DNA of 35,728 nt. Source: Flavobacteriales bacterium (GTDB taxonomy: Bacteria > Bacteroidota > Bacteroidia > Flavobacteriales_D > Sanyastnellaceae). The translations under genes and the position numbers were made by a program. The notes beneath the pieces were generated by a model. That model worked only from the letters and a program-made list of their open reading frames with translations. It did no database searches and was not told the origin of the DNA. The stretch covers positions 1 through 35,728 of the forward strand of contig JADHRK010000004.1 of assembly GCA_016777435.1 (NCBI GenBank), read 5' to 3'. This document shows, one piece after another, positions 31,439-35,728 of this stretch (its first letter is position 1; the number at the start of each line of letters is the position of its first letter).

Positions 31439-32749
31439 ATGTCCAGTTTTATCATTGAGGGCGGGCACCAATTGTCCGGAGAGGTTATTCCGCAGGGAGC
31501 GAAGAACGAAGCCCTGCAGATTCTTTGTGCGGTTTTACTGACGGCTGAACCGGTGACCATTTCCAATTTGCCCGACATCGTGGACGTCAATAAATTGATT
31601 GACTTGCTCGCTGGCATGGGCGTGAAAACACAGCGCAAAGGACCCGGATCCTTCCGTTTTCAAGCGGATGATGTCAACCTGGATTATTTCAAAACCGAAG
31701 AGTTTCGTCAAAAAGGGGGGGCACTTCGCGGGTCAACCATGATTTTGGGACCCTTGTTGGCCCGATTTGGCACAGCGGCGCTTCCAAAGCCGGGTGGGGA
31801 TAAAATTGGCCGACGCCGAATGGACACGCACTTCATCGGTTTTGAAACCCTTGGGGCCACCTTTGACTATGATTCGAAGTCGGCCTTTTTCGAAGCCCGT
31901 GCTGAAAACGGTTTGAAAGGTACGTACATGCTGTTGGATGAGGCTTCTGTCACCGGGACGGCCAATATCGTCATGGCTGCATGCTTGGCCAAAGGCAAAA
32001 CGACGATTTATAATGCGGCTTGTGAACCGTATTTGCAGCAATTGTGCAAGATGATCAATCGCATGGGGGGCAAGATCACCGGCATCGGCTCCAATCTTTT
32101 GGAAATCGAAGGAGTTGAGTCGCTCGGAGGTACGGACCACCGTTGCCTTCCGGACATGATTGAAATTGGGAGTTTCATTGGTCTTGCGGCTATGACGAAG
32201 AGCGAGATTACCATCAAGGATGTCGCTTACGATGAATTGGGTGTGATCCCGCGAATGTTTCGGAAACTGGGCATCCAACTTGAGCGAAGGGGCGATGATT
32301 TGTTTGTGCCTGCCCAAGATTCCTATGCCATTGAGCCTTTCATCGACGGATCGATTTTGACCGTTTCTGACGCACCTTGGCCGGGCTTTACGCCTGATTT
32401 GTTATCCATCGTTTTGGTCACAGCCACGCAGGCCAAAGGCAGCGTGTTGGTCCATCAGAAAATGTTTGAAAGCCGGTTATTCTTCACCGATAAACTCATC
32501 GATATGGGGGCGCAAATCATCTTGTGCGACCCGCATCGTGCGACGGTCATAGGCATGGATCGAAAGAGCCCGCTCCGCGGTGTTACCATGACCTCTCCAG
32601 ACATTCGTGCAGGTGTTTCCCTTCTCATTGCTGCGCTGTCTGCAGAAGGCCAATCGGTCATCCACAACATCGGTCAAATCGATCGTGGCTACCAAGACAT
32701 TGAAGGAAGGTTAAAGGCCTTGGGCGCGCGCATCGAACGGGTCGATTGA
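31439..32749 (+). CDS. murA: UDP-N-acetylglucosamine 1-carboxyvinyltransferase (MurA), Asp variant
   Basis: A 436-residue EPT-fold enzyme that adds enolpyruvate to UDP-GlcNAc, the first committed step of peptidoglycan synthesis. Lys22 in QGAKNEALQ matches the E. coli Lys22 that binds PEP. The loop that normally reads 'GG-C-AIG.RP.D.H' reads GGDKIGRRRMDTH here: Asp121 replaces the catalytic Cys115 that fosfomycin alkylates. The block NGLKGTYMLLDEASVTGTANIVMAA and the late RAGVSLLIAALSAEG are typical. The ATG at 31439 (MSSFIIEGGHQL) gives the standard N-terminus; the upstream codon at 31352 adds residues not found in the family. Confidence 0.94.
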   Translation: MSSFIIEGGHQLSGEVIPQGAKNEALQILCAVLLTAEPVTISNLPDIVDVNKLIDLLAGMGVKTQRKGPGSFRFQADDVNLDYFKTEEFRQKGGALRGSTMILGPLLARFGTAALPKPGGDKIGRRRMDTHFIGFETLGATFDYDSKSAFFEARAENGLKGTYMLLDEASVTGTANIVMAACLAKGKTTIYNAACEPYLQQLCKMINRMGGKITGIGSNLLEIEGVESLGGTDHRCLPDMIEIGSFIGLAAMTKSEITIKDVAYDELGVIPRMFRKLGIQLERRGDDLFVPAQDSYAIEPFIDGSILTVSDAPWPGFTPDLLSIVLVTATQAKGSVLVHQKMFESRLFFTDKLIDMGAQIILCDPHRATVIGMDRKSPLRGVTMTSPDIRAGVSLLIAALSAEGQSVIHNIGQIDRGYQDIEGRLKALGARIERVD

Positions 32750-32765
32750 TGTCGTAAATTGCTGC

Positions 32766-33338
32766 ATGATTTTGAAGACAACAATGGGTGCAGCATTGAT
32801 TGCATCAGCGGCCTGGTTTTCCTACCAGCCGACCGCGGATATGCCCGCATTTGCCGCGACAGAAGTGGTGGCTCCAACGCTTCGTGTTGGCACGGCCATC
32901 GGAGATTTAGCGCCTGAAATTGCACTGAACAATCCCAAAGGCAAGCAGATGAAGCTAAGTGACCTTCGCGGACAATTGGTGCTCATTGATTTTTGGGCGT
33001 CGTGGTGTGGTCCGTGTCGCCGAGAGAATCCCAATGTGGTCAACGCGTACAAAAAATACAAGAAGGCGAAGTTTAAAAACGCAGAAGGCTTCGAAGTTTA
33101 TAGCGTTTCATTGGACAGCGATGTCCCACGGTGGGAAGCAGCGATTAAAAAGGACAAACTGGAATGGAAGTGGCACGTATCGGATTTGAAACGATGGAAC
33201 AGCGAGGCCGCGGCCTTGTATGGTGTCAATTCCATTCCGATGAGTTTTTTAATTGATGAGAACGGTGTCATTGTCGCGAAGAATTTGCGCGGTTTTGAAT
33301 TGCATCGCAAAATTGATCAGCACGTCGAGTCTTTCTGA
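32766..33338 (+). CDS. TlpA/ResA-like thioredoxin-family protein
   Basis: A 190-residue thiol-disulfide oxidoreductase. A hydrophobic N-terminal segment (3-19) should export it to the periplasm. The AhpC/TSA-type core is at about 42-190, with DFWASWCGPCRRENP holding the redox pair Cys81 and Cys84, and the cis-Pro in VNSIPMSFLIDENG. Such proteins reduce or reshuffle cysteines in cytochrome c or envelope proteins. The lysine-rich 'KKYKKAKFKNAEGFEVYSVSLDSD' is common in Bacteroidota TlpA. It follows murA by 16 bases and may be co-transcribed. Confidence 0.9.
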   Translation: MILKTTMGAALIASAAWFSYQPTADMPAFAATEVVAPTLRVGTAIGDLAPEIALNNPKGKQMKLSDLRGQLVLIDFWASWCGPCRRENPNVVNAYKKYKKAKFKNAEGFEVYSVSLDSDVPRWEAAIKKDKLEWKWHVSDLKRWNSEAAALYGVNSIPMSFLIDENGVIVAKNLRGFELHRKIDQHVESF

Positions 33339-33433
33339 TTGAGTTTGCTCTTGGCGAAGACTGACAGGTTGTCGGTTGGGATCGCTTTGGCACTCGATTT
33401 GACTCTATGAGGTCAAATCACGTATTGAATCAC

Positions 33434-34036
33434 ATGGAAACAAACCAAGCCGCAGCGGAGGAAGCCGCCGCAAACACTCCGGAAATGGGGGAAGTAGAGT
33501 CTCCAATCGAGGCAGAAGGCAGCACCGACGGAGAAGAGAGCACCGAGTCAGCCGATGGCAACGTGGCAGACGCCCAACCAAATGATGACACTTCATCCGA
33601 TTCTGCCAACGGAGAACAGACGGATTGGCAGGAACGCTACTTGCGTCTTTATGCGGAGTTTGACAATTTTAGAAAGCGTACCATGCGGGAGCGTGTTGAT
33701 TTGATTCGGAACGCATCCCGCGAGTCACTCGAGAAGATGCTGCCCATTTTGGATGATTTTGCGCGAGCGGAAATGGCTTCGAAGGATGCTGAGGATGCCG
33801 CGGCGTTGAAGGAAGGACAGGCACTCATACAGACCAAGTTCAAGCAAATCATGGAATCGCAGGGTGTGCAGCAGATTGAAGTCAACCCGGGCGATGCATT
33901 CGATGTGGATTTGCACGAAGCCATCACCCGCATTCCTTCGCCGGAGTTCAAAGGGAAGGTGGTAGATGCGGTCGAGGCCGGCTACAAATTGAATGATACA
34001 GTCATCCGCTACGCCAAAGTGGTCGTAGGAGAATAA
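33434..34036 (+). CDS. grpE: Nucleotide exchange factor GrpE
   Basis: A 200-residue GrpE that releases ADP from DnaK. The first 60 residues are acidic and low in complexity (EEAAANTPEMGEVESP...), typical of GrpE N-terminal tails. Next come the dimer helix (WQERYLRLYAEFDNFRKRT, with the family R-x-x-A-[ED]-F-[DE]-N-[FY]-[KR]-[RK] motif) and the C-terminal beta domain (VQQIEVNPGDAFDVDLHEAITRIP, GYKLNDTVIRYAKVVVG). It is 12 bases before dnaJ, so they form one unit; dnaK is not in the window. ATG 33434 is preferred to 33407. No CIRCE inverted repeat is seen upstream. Confidence 0.93.
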   Translation: METNQAAAEEAAANTPEMGEVESPIEAEGSTDGEESTESADGNVADAQPNDDTSSDSANGEQTDWQERYLRLYAEFDNFRKRTMRERVDLIRNASRESLEKMLPILDDFARAEMASKDAEDAAALKEGQALIQTKFKQIMESQGVQQIEVNPGDAFDVDLHEAITRIPSPEFKGKVVDAVEAGYKLNDTVIRYAKVVVGE

Positions 34037-34048
34037 GGGAATGAAACC

Positions 34049-35164
34049 ATGGCGAAGCGCGATTATTACGAAATTCTAGGGGTCGACCGAAAGGCATCAG
34101 GGTCGGATGTGAAACGGGCTTACCGCAAGCTGGCCTTGAAGTACCATCCGGACAAGAACCCGGATGACTCCAAGGCAGAAGAAAAATTCAAGGAGGCCGC
34201 AGAAGCCTATGAAGTTTTGCAAGACGATCAGAAACGAGCGCAATACGATCGGTTCGGACATGATGGATTGAAGGGAGGCGGCGGACCCGGTGGTGCGGGT
34301 TTTGGCGGCATGAATATGGAAGACATTTTCAGCCAATTTGGGGACATTTTTGGCGGAGGATTCGGCGGAGGTCAATCCGGTGGAGGTCGTCGTCGTCGAA
34401 TGAAGGGTTCCAATTTGCGCATCAAGGTGAAGCTCACATTGGAAGAGATTGCGGCGGGAGTGGAGAAGAAGGTAAAAGTCTTCAAGCAGGTGCAGGCGGA
34501 CGGTGCTGAATACAGCGATTGTCAGACTTGTCAGGGCACCGGCCAAGTGCGACGCGTTCAGAATACCATTTTGGGACAAATGCAAACGGCATCGACGTGC
34601 CCGCAATGCCAGGGAGGAGGCCAGTCGGTCAAGAACCGTCCAGCGGGTTCGGATGAATGGGGAATGGTGCGGAAAGAAGCGGTTGTCAATATTGACATTC
34701 CCGGGGGAGTTGAGGATGGCATGCAGCTGAGCGTACGTGGCGAAGGCAACGGCGCTCCCATGGGAGGTGTTCCCGGCGATTTGCTCGTGGTCATTGAGGC
34801 AATTCCTCATGACGAATTTCAACGCAACGGTAAGAATTTGCACCATGACTTGTACATCCCATTCACGGATGCTGCGCTCGGTGCTCAAGCTGAAGTACCC
34901 TTATTGGGTAGCAAGGCCAAAATCACCATTGAGCCGGGAACGCAAAGCGGACGCATTGTTCGGCTCCGCGGCAAAGGCCTGCCGTCGGTGGACAGCTATG
35001 GACAGGGGGATCTATTGGTCAACATTAACGTTTGGACTCCGAAAAAACTTTCGAAAGAAGAACGCGCGTTGCTGGAGAAACTCCGCGATTCCGATAATTT
35101 CAATCCGGATACCGATCACCAAGAAAGAGGCTTTTTTGATAAAGTACGTGATATGTTCACCTGA
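34049..35164 (+). CDS. dnaJ: Molecular chaperone DnaJ with a single zinc centre
   Basis: A 371-residue Hsp40 co-chaperone. The J domain spans 4-70 with His-Pro-Asp at 33-35. A Gly/Phe-rich linker follows at 75-113. The zinc-finger region is reduced: only CQTCQGTG (Cys158, Cys161) and CPQCQGGG (Cys184, Cys187) remain of the four usual CxxCxGxG units. These are units 2 and 3, which together form zinc centre II, so centre I is absent. The sequences where units 1 and 4 should be read [14 protein letters not shown] and [11 protein letters not shown]. The C-terminal peptide-binding domains are intact ([34 protein letters not shown]). Confidence 0.94.
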   Translation: MAKRDYYEILGVDRKASGSDVKRAYRKLALKYHPDKNPDDSKAEEKFKEAAEAYEVLQDDQKRAQYDRFGHDGLKGGGGPGGAGFGGMNMEDIFSQFGDIFGGGFGGGQSGGGRRRRMKGSNLRIKVKLTLEEIAAGVEKKVKVFKQVQADGAEYSDCQTCQGTGQVRRVQNTILGQMQTASTCPQCQGGGQSVKNRPAGSDEWGMVRKEAVVNIDIPGGVEDGMQLSVRGEGNGAPMGGVPGDLLVVIEAIPHDEFQRNGKNLHHDLYIPFTDAALGAQAEVPLLGSKAKITIEPGTQSGRIVRLRGKGLPSVDSYGQGDLLVNINVWTPKKLSKEERALLEKLRDSDNFNPDTDHQERGFFDKVRDMFT

Positions 35165-35182
35165 CCATTAACTTCGTCTCCT

Positions 35183-35728
35183 ATGGAAAAAGGAGCTGCT
35201 TTGGTCATTGACCATGTCTCGAAATCATATGGACCGCAAAAAGCACTAGACGCTGTCCATTTTACCGTACCAAAAGGAAAGGTTTTTGGTTTGTTGGGCC
35301 CCAACGGTGCAGGCAAAACAACTTTGCTGCGCATGCTCAACGGCATCACCCGAGCTGACGCCGGATCAATCGCATTTTTTGGTGAGCAACTTTCGCGCCG
35401 GCATCTGCCGCGCATTGGCTATTTGCCCGAAGAACGGGGTTTATATAAAACCATGCGTGTGGGTGAACAGGCGCTTTACTTTGCACAGCTGCGCGGCATG
35501 AAAAAAGAGGACGCCCGAGCGAAGCTCATGCATTGGTTCGAGAAGTTGGAAGTGGACGGTTGGTGGAACAAAGAAGTCAGTGAAGTGAGCAAAGGGATGG
35601 CCCAGAAAATCCAATTCATCCTCGCAATTTTACACGAACCCGATCTGCTGATTTTGGACGAACCCTTGAGTGGTTTTGATCCCATCAATGCACAACGGGT
35701 GCGCAGTACGATTCAAGAGATGAGCAAT
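35183..35728 (+). CDS. ABC transporter ATP-binding protein, NatA-like (partial, cut by window end)
   Basis: The first 182 residues of an ABC ATPase; the gene continues past the window. Walker A GPNGAGKTT lies near residue 39-47, the Q-loop region near YLPEERGLYKTMRVGEQ, the ABC signature reads VSKGMAQKIQ, and Walker B is LLILDEPLSGFDP. The 'PEERGLYKTMRV' and 'SKGMAQKIQFILAILHEP' forms are like NatA and related ATPases for ABC-2 type exporters, usually followed by an ABC-2 permease gene. The substrate is unknown. It starts 18 bases after dnaJ and may be read from the same transcript. Confidence 0.9.
   Translation, partial: MEKGAALVIDHVSKSYGPQKALDAVHFTVPKGKVFGLLGPNGAGKTTLLRMLNGITRADAGSIAFFGEQLSRRHLPRIGYLPEERGLYKTMRVGEQALYFAQLRGMKKEDARAKLMHWFEKLEVDGWWNKEVSEVSKGMAQKIQFILAILHEPDLLILDEPLSGFDPINAQRVRSTIQEMSN

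Overview
The window is a gene-dense stretch of about 50% GC from a member of the Bacteroidota, most likely a free-living Flavobacteriales-type bacterium (the order is inference). The evidence is: promoters of the Bacteroidota form TTTG-N19-21-TAnnTTTG ahead of exbB, tRNA-Ser and tRNA-Gly; type IX secretion (T9SS) C-terminal sorting domains at the left edge and at 25.3-26.8 kb; a DUF4290 gene next to murA; a DnaJ with only one zinc centre; and few Shine-Dalgarno sequences. Kdo transferase and a heptosyltransferase-type GT9 point to an LPS-bearing outer membrane.

Layout. 0-4.8 kb: end of a T9SS-sorted protein, acyl-CoA thioesterase (+), then a minus-strand block with GT9 glycosyltransferase, tRNA-Ser, L-asparaginase, TatD and a PhzF-family gene broken by one in-frame TGA. 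4.9-7.6 kb: a four-gene ExbB / 4-TM protein / ExbD / ExbD operon, an energy-transducing inner-membrane motor, with a strong promoter. 7.7-11.6 kb (minus): 2-hydroxyacid dehydrogenase and MgtE, TadA-like deaminase, and a glycosyltransferase divergent from trmB. 11.6-15.5 kb (plus): tightly coupled trmB, alkyltransferase-like gene, Mrp ATPase and NifU domain, then an FNR-type reductase and a 2Fe-2S ferredoxin, an Fe-S and electron-transfer neighbourhood.

15.5-22.8 kb (minus): a seven-gene operon for sugar-nucleotide precursors of a surface polysaccharide: DegT aminotransferase, UDP-glucose dehydrogenase, UDP-xylose synthase, WbpD-like acetyltransferase, WbpO/TviB-like dehydrogenase, RmlB, and a CpsB/YwqE-type PHP phosphatase. 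It has no glycosyltransferase, flippase or polymerase inside the window. 22.9-25.2 kb: outer-membrane protein, Kdo transferase and tRNA-Leu. 25.3-29.2 kb is the accessory zone: a T9SS-secreted protein, small unrecognised proteins and lipoproteins, and a decayed N-terminal piece of a cytochrome P450. 29.3-35.7 kb is housekeeping: peptidyl-prolyl isomerase, tRNA-Gly, ACP phosphodiesterase-like gene, DUF4290, MurA with Asp in place of the fosfomycin-target Cys, TlpA-like thioredoxin, GrpE, DnaJ, and an ABC ATPase cut by the window edge.

I see no CRISPR array, insertion sequence, prophage or defence island. No wholly new system is convincingly present. The observations most worth checking are the expanded ExbB/ExbD operon, the sugar-nucleotide operon, the two broken genes, and the orphan secreted proteins at 26.8-29.2 kb.
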